Below the pieces are notes generated by a model. That model saw nothing but the letters and a program-made list of their open reading frames with translations. It was not told the origin of the DNA and searched no databases. A stretch of 8,520 nucleotides of DNA from Chitinophagales bacterium (GTDB lineage: Bacteria > Bacteroidota > Bacteroidia > Chitinophagales > Saprospiraceae), in contig JAAFHQ010000226.1 in the NCBI GenBank assembly GCA_013298445.1, positions 1-8,520 on the forward strand, written 5' to 3'. A program made the translations under genes and the position numbers. Shown one piece after another: positions 1 to 7,332 of the stretch. The first letter of the stretch is position 1; every line of letters starts with the position of its first letter.

Positions 1-961
1 TTTCAAATGCAGCTTGGTAAGCACGCTGTCGGGTATAGGAAAGAGACCTCCCCTCTACCCAGGTAAGTTCATTTCCAAACTGATTTTGCAATTCGGTTAT
101 CAGGCGGCTTTTCCCTATCCCTGCTTCTCCAATGATGCTGATGCGGCTGCCTTTACCTTCTTTTAAGTCCAAAAATAAAGAAGAAAGGGCTTGAAGTTCC
201 GTTTCCCGGCCGATGAGGTTGGAACGCAAAGCTCCCTCCCGGTAAATTCCAGGTTGAGTTTTACGACTTTCCAGGCGCCAGGAACGCACCAGTTCAGTTT
301 TTCCTTTAAGGCGCAGTGGAGGAAGTGCATTAAAATTAAACTGATGGTTGGTCAATGCCTGTACTTCGCTGCCTACAAAAACCTCCCCATGCGTTGCAGC
401 ATCTTTCAGTCGTGCCGCCAAATTCACAGCGTCTCCCATCACGGAATATTCCTGCCTGCCTTCAGAGCCGATACCCCCTGCAATTACCAGGCCGGTGTTG
501 ATGCCAATGTGTAGCCCCAGGTTGGTTCCGTGTTTAAGGTTAAATTGTTCAAGGGATTTAAACATTTCCAGGGCTGCATTACAAGCTAGTTCGGCGTGAC
601 GCTCGTGTGCTTTGGGCGCACCAAAGAGTGCCATAATTTCATCTCCGATGAATTTATCGATCGTTCCCTCATGTTCATTCAACACAGGTACCAGGCAATC
701 GAAACAAGCATTCATCAATGCACGAACTACCTCAGGATCATTTTTTTCCGAGAAAGCAGTGAATCCGGAGATGTCGGCGAACATGATGGTAACCAGCTTT
801 CGTTCGCCTCTTAGTTGTAATGACTGATTGGAGTCCGATTCTTTTAGCGCAATTTGTGCCTGTAATGCGGCGATTGCAGCATCAACCGCAGTATCCCCCA
901 ACAGGGCTCGTTGGCTTTGCAAAGCCTGGATGGCTAGTTCTAATTGCTGGGTAGTATTCAT
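1..961 (-). CDS. Class III adenylate cyclase fused to AAA-type ATPase (C-terminus outside window)
   Basis: The first 320 residues are present; the gene continues past position 1. The start is the ATG at 961-959; an in-frame stop lies near 1030 and I see no upstream in-frame ATG. Residues 1-45 form a short helical leader. Residues about 54-230 are a class III nucleotide cyclase domain: the metal-binding Asp63 in FADISGF and Asp107 in FIGDE, Lys103 and Asp177 in the positions that select adenine, and Asn180 and Arg184 in GDAVNLAAR. All expected catalytic residues are visible, so ATP to cyclic AMP is the likely reaction. A linker leads to an ATPase domain starting around 249 (LIGRETEL) with Walker A GEAGIGKS at 278-285. 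Family members of this design are usually much longer and end in TPR-like repeats, which cannot be seen here. It is probably a cytoplasmic sensor-cyclase whose input is read by the ATPase/TPR part (family inference). It is divergent from the M20 peptidase gene. Confidence 0.93.
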   Translation of the reverse strand, partial: MNTTQQLELAIQALQSQRALLGDTAVDAAIAALQAQIALKESDSNQSLQLRGERKLVTIMFADISGFTAFSEKNDPEVVRALMNACFDCLVPVLNEHEGTIDKFIGDEIMALFGAPKAHERHAELACNAALEMFKSLEQFNLKHGTNLGLHIGINTGLVIAGGIGSEGRQEYSVMGDAVNLAARLKDAATHGEVFVGSEVQALTNHQFNFNALPPLRLKGKTELVRSWRLESRKTQPGIYREGALRSNLIGRETELQALSSLFLDLKEGKGSRISIIGEAGIGKSRLITELQNQFGNELTWVEGRSLSYTRQRAYQAAFE

Positions 962-1037
962 GAAACTATAGAGATTCCGGGCTGATGTTTGAATAAAATT
1001 GAGGTGATCACATAGAAAGTAAAGTTCAATCTACTCG

Positions 1038-1055
1038 ATAGGCATAAAGGCCTAT
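1038..1055. promoter_or_regulatory. Small dyad in the divergent cyclase/M20 intergenic region
   Basis: ATAGGC at 1038-1043 is exactly complementary to GCCTAT at 1050-1055, with a 6-base spacer. It lies near the middle of the 153-bp spacer (962-1114) that must hold the start signals of both divergent genes, so a repressor or activator site is possible. The arms are short and chance is a real alternative. No convincing Bacteroidota -33/-7 promoter pair was found here. TATCTTTA at 1097-1104 resembles the -7 consensus TAnnTTTG for the plus-strand gene but has no clear -33 partner. Confidence 0.25.
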
Positions 1056-1114
1056 TGGTTTTCCCAAAGTTATTTAATTTTATCTACAATTCCACTTATC
1101 TTTAATATAAAAAC

Positions 1115-2572
1115 ATGTGGAAACTCCTCAAATACCTGGCCATCCTCTTGGTAATTTTGGTGATTGTAATGCTGTTCAATACCTTCCGTTTGTCCTCCAA
1201 ACAGATGACTGGTATTCCCTCTGCTCCAACCCTGACCATTGGCGATTCAGTGGTTGGTCATCTAGCCACAGCCATCCAGTTTCGCACCGTTTCGAATGCG
1301 GATGTTACCTTGATCGACAGCGCTCAATTTGAAAAATTCATTGCTTTTTTGGCCAAAACCTACCCCTTGGTGCATGCCCAATTGCAGCTTGAGCGGGTCA
1401 ATCAATATGCTCTATTGTACACTTGGAAAGGCAAAAATACCGGACTCAAACCAGCCTTACTGATGGGGCATTACGACGTGGTGCCTGTGATCCAGGGCAC
1501 TGAAAGATTGTGGAAACACAAGCCCTTTGCCGCTGAAATCGCTGAGGGTTTTTTGTATGGGCGCGGGACTCTGGATGATAAAGTCACGGTGATTGGCATT
1601 TTGGAAGCGGTGGAACACCTCTTGCGAAAAGGGTATCAACCGGAGCGCAGTTTTTACCTTGCCTTTGGCCACGATGAAGAAGTATCGGGCCACAATGGTG
1701 GAAAAAAAATCGCCGAATTGTTGGCCGCACGCAAGGTCGAATTGGAATTCGTGATGGATGAAGGTGGAAGCATCCAGGTGGATGCAATTTCCGATATCCC
1801 CAAGCCGATTGCTTTTGTGGGTGTTGCCGAAAAAGGTTACACCACCTTAACTCTGACTGCGGTAGGGGATGGTGGGCACTCTTCTATGCCTCCCCCCCAA
1901 ACCAGCATTGGTGAATTGGCCACCGCCATTGACCAGCTTCAAAAACATCCTTTCCCGGCACGCTTGGAGGGAGCTGTGGGTTATTTGCAAGACTACCTTG
2001 CGCCAGAGATGCCCTTCGGCACCAAAATGGCCATGGCCAACCGCTGGTTGTTGAAATCCACCATCATCAGCATGTTGGCGCAGTCGAATCCCGGCAACGC
2101 CTCGGTGCGCACCACCATTGCTCCCACCATTCTGGAAGCCGGGGTAAAGGACAATGTATTGCCCATAGAGGCCATCGCCAAAGTTAACTTTCGGATATTG
2201 CCCGGCGACTCCGTAAAGGGTGTGATTGCTCATGTCAAAAAGGCTATCGACAATGAGCAAATAAGGGTTGAATCGAATAAAAAATTCGATACCAACCCCT
2301 CCCCTGTTTCAGATACCGCCACCTTAGGTTTTCGGCTCATTCATCGCACGATCAAGCGTTGTTTTCCAGATGTGCTAGTCGCCCCTTATCTGGTGCTGGG
2401 TGCAACCGATTCGCGTTTTTTCAGCAAGGTTTCTCCCAATGTCTACCGCTTCATGCCCGTGCGCATGAACGACGAAGACCTCAAACGGCCCCATGGCACC
2501 AATGAGCGGATCAGCACTACGGATTTTAAAAATGTGGTGAGGTTTTATGTCGAACTGATCCAGGGCAGTTAA
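1115..2572 (+). CDS. Membrane-anchored M20 family metallopeptidase (PM20D1/Cps1-like)
   Basis: A 485-residue zinc hydrolase of the M20 clan, expected to cleave peptide or acyl-amino-acid amide bonds. Residues 5-22 are a hydrophobic segment with no clear cleavage site, so the enzyme is probably anchored in the inner membrane facing the periplasm. The five metal ligands and the catalytic base are visible: His119 in GHYDVVP (with Asp121), bridging Asp154 in GRGTLDDK, Glu188 (base) and Glu189 in HDEEVSG, Asp215 in MDEGG, and His460 in RPHGTNE. GGHSS (253-257) marks the dimerisation/lid domain, and a long helical insert (about 283-335) is typical of the PM20D1/Cps1 branch rather than of DapE or ArgE. 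Length fits that branch. The ATG at 1115 is preceded by an A/T-rich leader with no Shine-Dalgarno. The S33-type gene begins 53 bp downstream on the same strand, so the two may be cotranscribed. Substrate is unknown: dipeptides or N-acyl amino acids are both possible. Confidence 0.93.
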   Translation: MWKLLKYLAILLVILVIVMLFNTFRLSSKQMTGIPSAPTLTIGDSVVGHLATAIQFRTVSNADVTLIDSAQFEKFIAFLAKTYPLVHAQLQLERVNQYALLYTWKGKNTGLKPALLMGHYDVVPVIQGTERLWKHKPFAAEIAEGFLYGRGTLDDKVTVIGILEAVEHLLRKGYQPERSFYLAFGHDEEVSGHNGGKKIAELLAARKVELEFVMDEGGSIQVDAISDIPKPIAFVGVAEKGYTTLTLTAVGDGGHSSMPPPQTSIGELATAIDQLQKHPFPARLEGAVGYLQDYLAPEMPFGTKMAMANRWLLKSTIISMLAQSNPGNASVRTTIAPTILEAGVKDNVLPIEAIAKVNFRILPGDSVKGVIAHVKKAIDNEQIRVESNKKFDTNPSPVSDTATLGFRLIHRTIKRCFPDVLVAPYLVLGATDSRFFSKVSPNVYRFMPVRMNDEDLKRPHGTNERISTTDFKNVVRFYVELIQGS

Positions 2573-2625
2573 GCGCTTTTTAGCCAACATTTACTATCTT
2601 GTTTCTTCATCAATTGTTCAACACC

Positions 2626-3672
2626 ATGTTCAAATCATTTGCCCTTCAATCTATTGCTTCGCTGGCTTTTTTGCCGCTCATCGTAGCTTTAAATGCTTGT
2701 CAGCCCCAAGCTACACCATCCGCTGACCACGTTCACCTGGAAGACTATTTCTCCAGCACCAGCGACGCGAACCCCAAATCCGGCGGAGTCCGTCTAATTC
2801 CCATCAAAACCCCCAAGGGTGAATTCAAGGTTTGGACCAAACGTTTTGGCAACAACCCGAAAATCAAAGTGTTGCTCCTGCACGGCGGCCCGGCTTGCAC
2901 CCACGAGTATTTTGAGTCTTTTGAAAGTTTTTTGCCGCAGGAAGGCATTGAATTCATTTATTACGACCAGCTTGGCTCGGCGTACTCGGATCAACCCACG
3001 GATACCAGTTTGTGGAACCTCCCGCGCTTTGTGGAGGAGGTAGAACAAGTGCGCCAGGCGCTGGGCTTAAACAAGGATAATTTCTACCTACTGGGCCATT
3101 CCTGGGGTGGTATCCTGGCCATGCAGTACGCCCTGAAGTACCAGCAAAATCTCAAGGGATTGATCGTGAGCAACATGATGGCCAGTTGCCCCAAATACGG
3201 TGCCTATGCGGATAATGAACTGGCTAAACAATTGGATCCCAAAGTGCTGAAGGAAGTACAAGACCTCGAAGCCCAGGGGAAATATACCGACCCACGGTAC
3301 ATGGAATTGCTGATCCCCAATTTTTACGAGCAACACATTCTGCGTATGCCCTCGGCAGAATGGCCGGACGCAGTGAACCGCACTTTTGCCAAGCTCAATT
3401 CTGTAATCTATGTGTCGATGCAAGGCCCCAGCGAGTTTGGGATTTCAGGTAAACTGGAAAAATGGGATGTGAGTGCGGAATTGCCCAAAATCAAAACGCC
3501 CACCCTGGTCATTGGGGCCAGCCACGATACCATGGACCCGGAGTACATGAAGTGGATGTCGACGCAGTTTCCAAAGGGGCAGTTTGTGTTGTGTCCTAAT
3601 GGCGGGCACATGTGTATGTGGGATGATCAGGAGCATTATTTCCCGGGGCTGATTTCGTTTTTGGAGCAGTAG
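2626..3672 (+). CDS. S33-type alpha/beta-hydrolase lipoprotein, proline iminopeptidase-like
   Basis: A 348-residue alpha/beta hydrolase related to proline iminopeptidases, which release N-terminal proline or other residues from short peptides. I chose the ATG at 2626; a TTG nine codons upstream (2599) keeps the frame open, but the ATG gives a clean lipoprotein signal, MFKSFALQ... with lipobox LNAC and lipid-attachment Cys25. The mature protein should sit on the envelope. Visible motifs from the ATG start: the oxyanion-hole motif HGGPA (86-90, usually HGGPG), YYDQLGSAYSDQP (112-124) matching the family DQRG-type loop, nucleophile Ser159 in GHSWGG, Asp301 in ASHDTMDP and His328 in NGGHMC, so the triad is complete. 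A lid region lies between about 185 and 280. The M20 peptidase gene ends 53 bp upstream and a hairpin terminator follows 16 bp after the stop. Other hydrolase activities such as an amidase or esterase cannot be excluded. Confidence 0.9.
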   Translation: MFKSFALQSIASLAFLPLIVALNACQPQATPSADHVHLEDYFSSTSDANPKSGGVRLIPIKTPKGEFKVWTKRFGNNPKIKVLLLHGGPACTHEYFESFESFLPQEGIEFIYYDQLGSAYSDQPTDTSLWNLPRFVEEVEQVRQALGLNKDNFYLLGHSWGGILAMQYALKYQQNLKGLIVSNMMASCPKYGAYADNELAKQLDPKVLKEVQDLEAQGKYTDPRYMELLIPNFYEQHILRMPSAEWPDAVNRTFAKLNSVIYVSMQGPSEFGISGKLEKWDVSAELPKIKTPTLVIGASHDTMDPEYMKWMSTQFPKGQFVLCPNGGHMCMWDDQEHYFPGLISFLEQ

Positions 3673-3688
3673 TTAGTGCTTTGCTCAA

Positions 3689-3725
3689 CCGCCCCGAAAG
3701 TTTGAAACTTCCGGGGCGGGGTTTT
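3689..3725 (+). terminator. GC-rich hairpin terminator between convergent genes
   Basis: The 15-base arms 3689-3703 and 3705-3719 pair with one mismatch (A3697 against C3711); the base is CCGCCCCG/CGGGGCGG. The theoretical loop is one base, so the top three or so pairs will open. Four T residues follow (3722-3725). It begins 16 bp after the stop of the alpha/beta hydrolase and lies 34 bp before the end of the convergent permease. The T run lies on the plus side only, so it should mainly stop plus-strand transcription, though the stem may also slow readthrough from the permease. Confidence 0.8.
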
Positions 3726-3758
3726 AAAATGTGCCATGTGAATTATTTGCTACAGAAT

Positions 3759-6122
3759 TTACTCCGTTTTCAAACTTTTCACTGGGTTCATCAACGCTGC
3801 TTTGATGGCTTGATAACTCACGGTGAGTATGGTGATCAACAATGCGCCAACAGCAGCAATCGCAAATACCCACCAGGAGATATCCGTTCGGTAATCGTAT
3901 TTTTCGAGCCAGTTGTTCAAGAAATAATAGGAAATAGGCACGGCCAGCACCGAAGCGATCAGTACTAAAACCACAAAATCCTTTGATAAAACTTGCCAAA
4001 GATTCAAGACCGATGCACCTAAAACTTTCCGAATACCTATTTCTTTGGTACGCTGCTCAGCCACAAAGCTGGCCAAACCAAACAAACCCAGCCCAGAAAT
4101 AAAAATAGCGAGAATGGCAAAAATCAAAGCCAATTTGCCGATTCGCTGCTCATCGCCGTATTTTTTGGCGTATTCTTCACTGACAAATTGAAATTCAAAG
4201 GGGTATTCGGGATTGTACTTTTTAAAAATGCGCTCTATTGCTGCCAAAGACTGATCAGTTGGAATGGACGCTGTCAACCTGATGTTTACGTTATTGATGT
4301 TTCCCTTATCAAAATAAACGAATAGCGGGTCAATGGCTTTGAAAGGTGAATCCATGATCAAATCAGCCATCACCCCAGTTACGATCCTTTCCTGGTTTCC
4401 TTCACGGAATACGGTGCCGATGGGGTCTTTCAATCCCAATATTTTTACGGCTGCTTGATTGATAATGACCGCGGAGGAGTCGGAAGGCAAGCCACTAAAA
4501 TCTTTGCCTTCAATCATTTTTACGCCAAATGTTTTGGTAAAATCCACATCTACTGCCATCATATTCACTAAAAAATCGGCATTTTCAGGTTTGCCTTTCC
4601 AGTTAGGCACCGGGCTTCTCCACCAGATTTCAGTGATTGGCGAAAAACTCCTATTGACATTTTCTACAGCATTGGTGTTTAACAACTCAGCCCTCAAAGC
4701 CTCATAATTTTTCTGAATATCGCTCGACGACTCTACCATGATTAATTGCGCTTGATTGTATCCCATCTCCCTATTTCTGATGTGACTGATTTGCAGATAA
4801 ACAAGGATGGTAGCCGAAATCATCATTACCGAAACGGTAAATTGTCCTACGACCAATATTTTGCGGGGCAGTGTGGCGTTTTTACCCATTTTGAATGTTC
4901 CTTTCAACACTTTGATGGGGTTGAAGGACGATAGATAAAGAGAGGGGTAACTACCTGCAACGAATCCTGTAAGCGCAATAATTGCCAATGCTGCCAACCA
5001 AAAATATGGATTTGCAACATCAAGTACGATCGTTTTTTCAACCAATTGATTGAATTGGGGCAATAAAAGCAGCACTGAAAGAATGGAAACAGCAAAGGCA
5101 ATCAACACGATGAGAAAGGACTCACTGTAAAACTGAAGAGCCAATTGAGTTTTATTGGACCCAATAGCTTTCCGAATCCCAACCTCTTTGCTTCGTTTTT
5201 CGGAACGTGCAGTTGATAAATTCATAAAGTTGATGCAGGCAATCAGCAAAATAAACAAAGCAATGATGCCAAACAGACGTACGTATTCTATCAAACCTCC
5301 TACATTTTTTCCATCTTTAAACTCGCCATACAAGTGTAATTTTAAAAAAGGAAAAACAAAATACTTACTGATTGCTTTGTCATCTGGCGAACGTTGATGT
5401 TTGATTTGATTGATTTGGCTTTCAAGCTGGCTAATGTTCGTATTGGCATTGGTTTGTACGAATACCTGCCATGAGGATCCATACCAATTGGCCATAAATC
5501 GTTTGGTATCTTCATCTGAATAATTAAATGGCAGGATGAAATCAAACTTGATCGTGGAATTTGAGGGTACATCTTCCATGATTGCTACTACTTTTACATC
5601 AATATCGCTACCAGGAAGCCTGATGATTTTGTCAATCGGGTCGGATTTTCCAAAAATGGCTTCCGCGGTGGATTGGCTCAATACAATAGAATTAGGGTCT
5701 TTAAAAATCGATTTTGGGTTGCCATTCAGCGCTTTCCAGGAAAATACATCAAAAAAGTGTTCACTCACTTGATATCCGTTTTTTTTGATTTTGGTATCTT
5801 GATAAATCATCACCCTATCTTGTGGATGAGTGGTAACCACTGCATTTTTTACCAAAGCGCTGTTTTTTTCCAATGCATCCGCAAGTGGAAGAACCATGTT
5901 CTCATCCGTAAACGTTTGATTGTTAAACGTTCTATTGGCAAATACTTTATAGATCTGAAGCTTATTTTCATGAAATGAATCATACGTGACTTCATCATAG
6001 ATCCAAAGCGATATCAAGATGGTACAGGTCATGCCGAAGGAAAGGCCTAAAATGTTGATGAGCGAATATCCCTTGTTACTTTGAAGGTTTCTTCGAGCGA
6101 TTTTGAAATAATTGAGCAGCAT
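3759..6122 (-). CDS. FtsX/MacB-type ABC transporter permease, two FtsX domains
   Basis: A 787-residue inner-membrane permease of the MacB/FtsX superfamily. Predicted membrane segments lie near 20-42, 281-301, 332-355, 374-394, 421-444, 664-686, 713-735 and 749-770. A MacB-like periplasmic domain fills about 43-280 and a second extracytoplasmic domain about 450-660. The two FtsX units are internal duplicates, each with the same cytoplasmic coupling motif after its first helix: RSKEVGIRKAIGS (310-322) and RTKEIGIRKVLGAS (691-704). Proteins of this class act with a separate ATPase as mechanotransmission pumps, moving peptides, lipoproteins or toxic compounds without a classic channel (family knowledge). 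No ATPase, HlyD-type adaptor or TolC-type gene is in this window, so it is an orphan half that may share an ATPase encoded elsewhere. The start at 6122 fits the conserved N-terminus (MLLNYFKIARRNL); the leader is A-rich without a Shine-Dalgarno. Likely controlled by the enhancer-dependent promoter described separately. Confidence 0.94.
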   Translation of the reverse strand: MLLNYFKIARRNLQSNKGYSLINILGLSFGMTCTILISLWIYDEVTYDSFHENKLQIYKVFANRTFNNQTFTDENMVLPLADALEKNSALVKNAVVTTHPQDRVMIYQDTKIKKNGYQVSEHFFDVFSWKALNGNPKSIFKDPNSIVLSQSTAEAIFGKSDPIDKIIRLPGSDIDVKVVAIMEDVPSNSTIKFDFILPFNYSDEDTKRFMANWYGSSWQVFVQTNANTNISQLESQINQIKHQRSPDDKAISKYFVFPFLKLHLYGEFKDGKNVGGLIEYVRLFGIIALFILLIACINFMNLSTARSEKRSKEVGIRKAIGSNKTQLALQFYSESFLIVLIAFAVSILSVLLLLPQFNQLVEKTIVLDVANPYFWLAALAIIALTGFVAGSYPSLYLSSFNPIKVLKGTFKMGKNATLPRKILVVGQFTVSVMMISATILVYLQISHIRNREMGYNQAQLIMVESSSDIQKNYEALRAELLNTNAVENVNRSFSPITEIWWRSPVPNWKGKPENADFLVNMMAVDVDFTKTFGVKMIEGKDFSGLPSDSSAVIINQAAVKILGLKDPIGTVFREGNQERIVTGVMADLIMDSPFKAIDPLFVYFDKGNINNVNIRLTASIPTDQSLAAIERIFKKYNPEYPFEFQFVSEEYAKKYGDEQRIGKLALIFAILAIFISGLGLFGLASFVAEQRTKEIGIRKVLGASVLNLWQVLSKDFVVLVLIASVLAVPISYYFLNNWLEKYDYRTDISWWVFAIAAVGALLITILTVSYQAIKAALMNPVKSLKTE

Positions 6123-6208
6123 GATGTTGTTTTTGATTACTTAGCGGCTTTACCTTGAATGCCTCTATAGTTTATTCCGTTTTTTTAGGATGTTTCTAGG
6201 TTCAGAGC

Positions 6209-6223
6209 CCAAAAACAATGCCA
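6209..6223 (-). promoter_or_regulatory. Candidate sigma-54 (-24/-12) promoter for the permease gene
   Basis: Reading the minus strand, TGGCATTGTTTTTGG matches the sigma-54 consensus TGGCACGNNNNTTGC at TGGCA and TTG with the correct spacing. The weak point is the last base, giving GG instead of GC at -12. Transcription would start near 6197, leaving a leader of about 75 bases before the ATG at 6122. The case rests mainly on context: an IHF-type site and paired upstream repeats stand at suitable distances on the same side. Confidence 0.45.
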
Positions 6224-6229
6224 ACAAAA

Positions 6230-6242
6230 TAAGAAATTGATA
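6230..6242 (-). promoter_or_regulatory. IHF-type binding site between upstream repeats and sigma-54 element
   Basis: On the minus strand TATCAATTTCTTA matches the IHF consensus WATCAANNNNTTR at every defined base. It lies between the TGTCCGTT repeats and the -24/-12 element, where a DNA bend would bring an enhancer-bound activator to the polymerase. It overlaps a perfect 15-bp palindrome (6235-6249, AATTGAT-A-ATCAATT). The region is A/T-rich, so a chance match is possible, and Bacteroidota use diverse HU/IHF-family proteins whose preferences may differ from the enterobacterial consensus. Confidence 0.35.
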
Positions 6243-6277
6243 ATCAATTAAATAAAAAGATGTTTGCCTAAGAATAA

Positions 6278-6306
6278 TGTCCGTTATTGGTACAAGAGTG
6301 TCCGTT
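6278..6306. promoter_or_regulatory. Paired TGTCCGTT repeats, candidate activator-binding site
   Basis: TGTCCGTT occurs at 6278-6285 and again at 6299-6306, an exact direct repeat with a 21-bp period, two turns of the helix, so both copies face the same side of the DNA. Between them lies TTGGTACAA. The pair is about 80-110 bp upstream of the start inferred from the sigma-54-like element, the usual distance for the binding site of an NtrC-type response regulator. No such regulator gene is in the window. Confidence 0.5.
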
Positions 6307-6419
6307 TAAGAAAGAGAGATAACTTATAAACTATGACATGGCACAATGAAGGAGTATAGTGCAACTGGACCGTTTTTAATTCTGGTAATAAGTAGCGTCC
6401 ATCTCTATTTTTCTTCATC

Positions 6420-6545
6420 TTTTACCAAGCGGATAGTCAAACCTACCAACGGGAAAGTCTCCTTTGCATCCCCAGGTTTTTCGAGTCATCTTTATGGTAT
6501 CGCTAACGGTGTGGCCGCCCTGACGACTTCACCCTTCACCATAAA
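6420..6545. other. Unassigned intergenic segment, possible dispersed repeat or gene remnant
   Basis: This stretch between the permease control region and the next gene is richer in GC than the A/T-rich DNA to its left, and it is not covered by a convincing gene. The minus strand has a protein-like reading (EVVRAATPLAIP, then two in-frame stops, then LEKPGDAKETFPLVGLTIRL), and the plus strand is also open across it. TATGGT at 6493-6498 pairs with ACCATA at 6538-6543, so the right part could fold. It could be a decayed coding remnant, a dispersed intergenic repeat or a structured RNA; the sequence alone does not decide. I have a vague impression of similar readings in other Bacteroidota intergenic regions but cannot verify it. 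Confidence 0.3.
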
Positions 6546-6556
6546 CTCACTACAAA

Positions 6557-7303
6557 ATGATCTCAAGAACCTGCTTCATCGGTATTTTTACCATCCTGGC
6601 CTTTGCTTGCCTCCAAGGCCAAAGCAATGCCAACTTACAAGCCAAATCTGGCAACTTAGTCAAAGCAGTACCCGTCGCTTCAAGTGGGCCTGAGCAAGAT
6701 TGGCGAACCATTACCGGACACATTCTGGATTTTAACAAAGAAGCCCTGATTGGTGGCGGAGTTCATGGCCGCCTTGGCAACAGTCCTGCTTTTTACGCCG
6801 TTACCCAGTTGAAAGGGGAATACCAGATCAGTGTTCCCAAAAGCCAATCGCGCCTGAAATACACCTACGATGGCTTTGATTACGGTGAAATCGCCTTAGG
6901 TGATGAAGACACCCTGAATGTGATCCTTTTGTACTACGGTGGCTATGGCGTAAGTCCAGAGCTGGAGGCAATTCAATACACCCAGCCTTCTAAACGAGCA
7001 TTTTCCATCAAGGTCCGCGGCAAAATCCAGTCAGGGGGCCCACAGCAGGCCATTCGCCCCTATGTGCGCATCGAAGGCACCAAAGACAAAATTTTCCCCG
7101 ATGCTCAGGGCAATTTTGAGTTTATGGCACCTCCAGGTCGGGATATCATTTCTTTTGAAAGTGAAAACTTTCCCGCACGAAAAGTGCTGTTGCCAGATTT
7201 GAGATCGGTGTATATCCCAGTGAAATTGTGGCCGAACAGGGTCGAAGAACCCCAAAAAGAGACTACAGGACCCAGAACCAGAAAGAATAAGCGCCGGAAA
7301 TAA
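6557..7303 (+). CDS. Secreted protein with two carboxypeptidase-regulatory-like beta domains
   Basis: A 248-residue protein of unknown specific function. Residues 1-25 form an export signal; Cys18 in AFAC could be a lipidation site, but Phe at -2 makes a poor lipobox, so ordinary cleavage is equally possible. Residues about 50-124 read as a carboxypeptidase-regulatory-like (transthyretin/CnaB-type) beta sandwich: TITGHILDFNKEALIGG opens it, KGEYQISVP is the central turn and strand, and LKYTYDGFDYGEI matches the family's closing 'L-x-F-S-Y-x-G-Y' strand. Residues about 150-224 look like a second copy (IKVRGKIQSGG, then DAQGNFEFMAPPG). In Bacteroidota such domains usually sit at the N-terminus of TonB-dependent receptors; here they stand alone with no barrel. 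The tail is strongly basic (RTRKNKRRK). The ATG at 6557 has no Shine-Dalgarno but begins the signal peptide. A very long hairpin follows 29 bp after the stop. A scaffold or ligand-binding role at the cell surface is inference. Confidence 0.82.
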   Translation: MISRTCFIGIFTILAFACLQGQSNANLQAKSGNLVKAVPVASSGPEQDWRTITGHILDFNKEALIGGGVHGRLGNSPAFYAVTQLKGEYQISVPKSQSRLKYTYDGFDYGEIALGDEDTLNVILLYYGGYGVSPELEAIQYTQPSKRAFSIKVRGKIQSGGPQQAIRPYVRIEGTKDKIFPDAQGNFEFMAPPGRDIISFESENFPARKVLLPDLRSVYIPVKLWPNRVEEPQKETTGPRTRKNKRRK

Positions 7304-7332
7304 GATACTATTTAAGATACATACCAAGTAGT

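Noticed and set aside
191..827. Several plus-strand open frames of 70-107 codons
   Set aside because: All are antisense to the cyclase domain, whose catalytic motifs are intact on the minus strand.
1004..1011. GTGATCAC palindrome upstream of the cyclase as a Crp-type site
   Set aside because: The half sites of a Crp operator need a 6-base spacer; here they are adjacent, and 8-bp palindromes arise by chance. A similar TGATCA also occurs in the hairpin at 7333-7448 without a common explanation.
1847..2260. Minus-strand open frame of 137 codons
   Set aside because: Antisense to the M20 peptidase, with no domain-like content.
2599..2625. TTG start nine codons upstream for the alpha/beta hydrolase
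   Set aside because: The ATG at 2626 gives a normal-length lipoprotein signal, while the extension adds residues before it and relies on a rare start codon.
6339..6353. TGGCAC on the plus strand as a -24 element for the gene at 6557
   Set aside because: No TTGC-like -12 element follows at the required spacing.
6346..6693. Plus-strand open frame of 115 codons upstream of and overlapping the two-domain secreted protein
   Set aside because: It overlaps the well-supported gene at 6557 in another frame, has no recognisable domain, and its last third is a shifted reading of that gene.
7301..7320. Direct repeat TAAGATAC at 7301-7308 and 7313-7320
   Set aside because: Two short A/T-rich copies overlapping a stop codon; no further copies and no known role.
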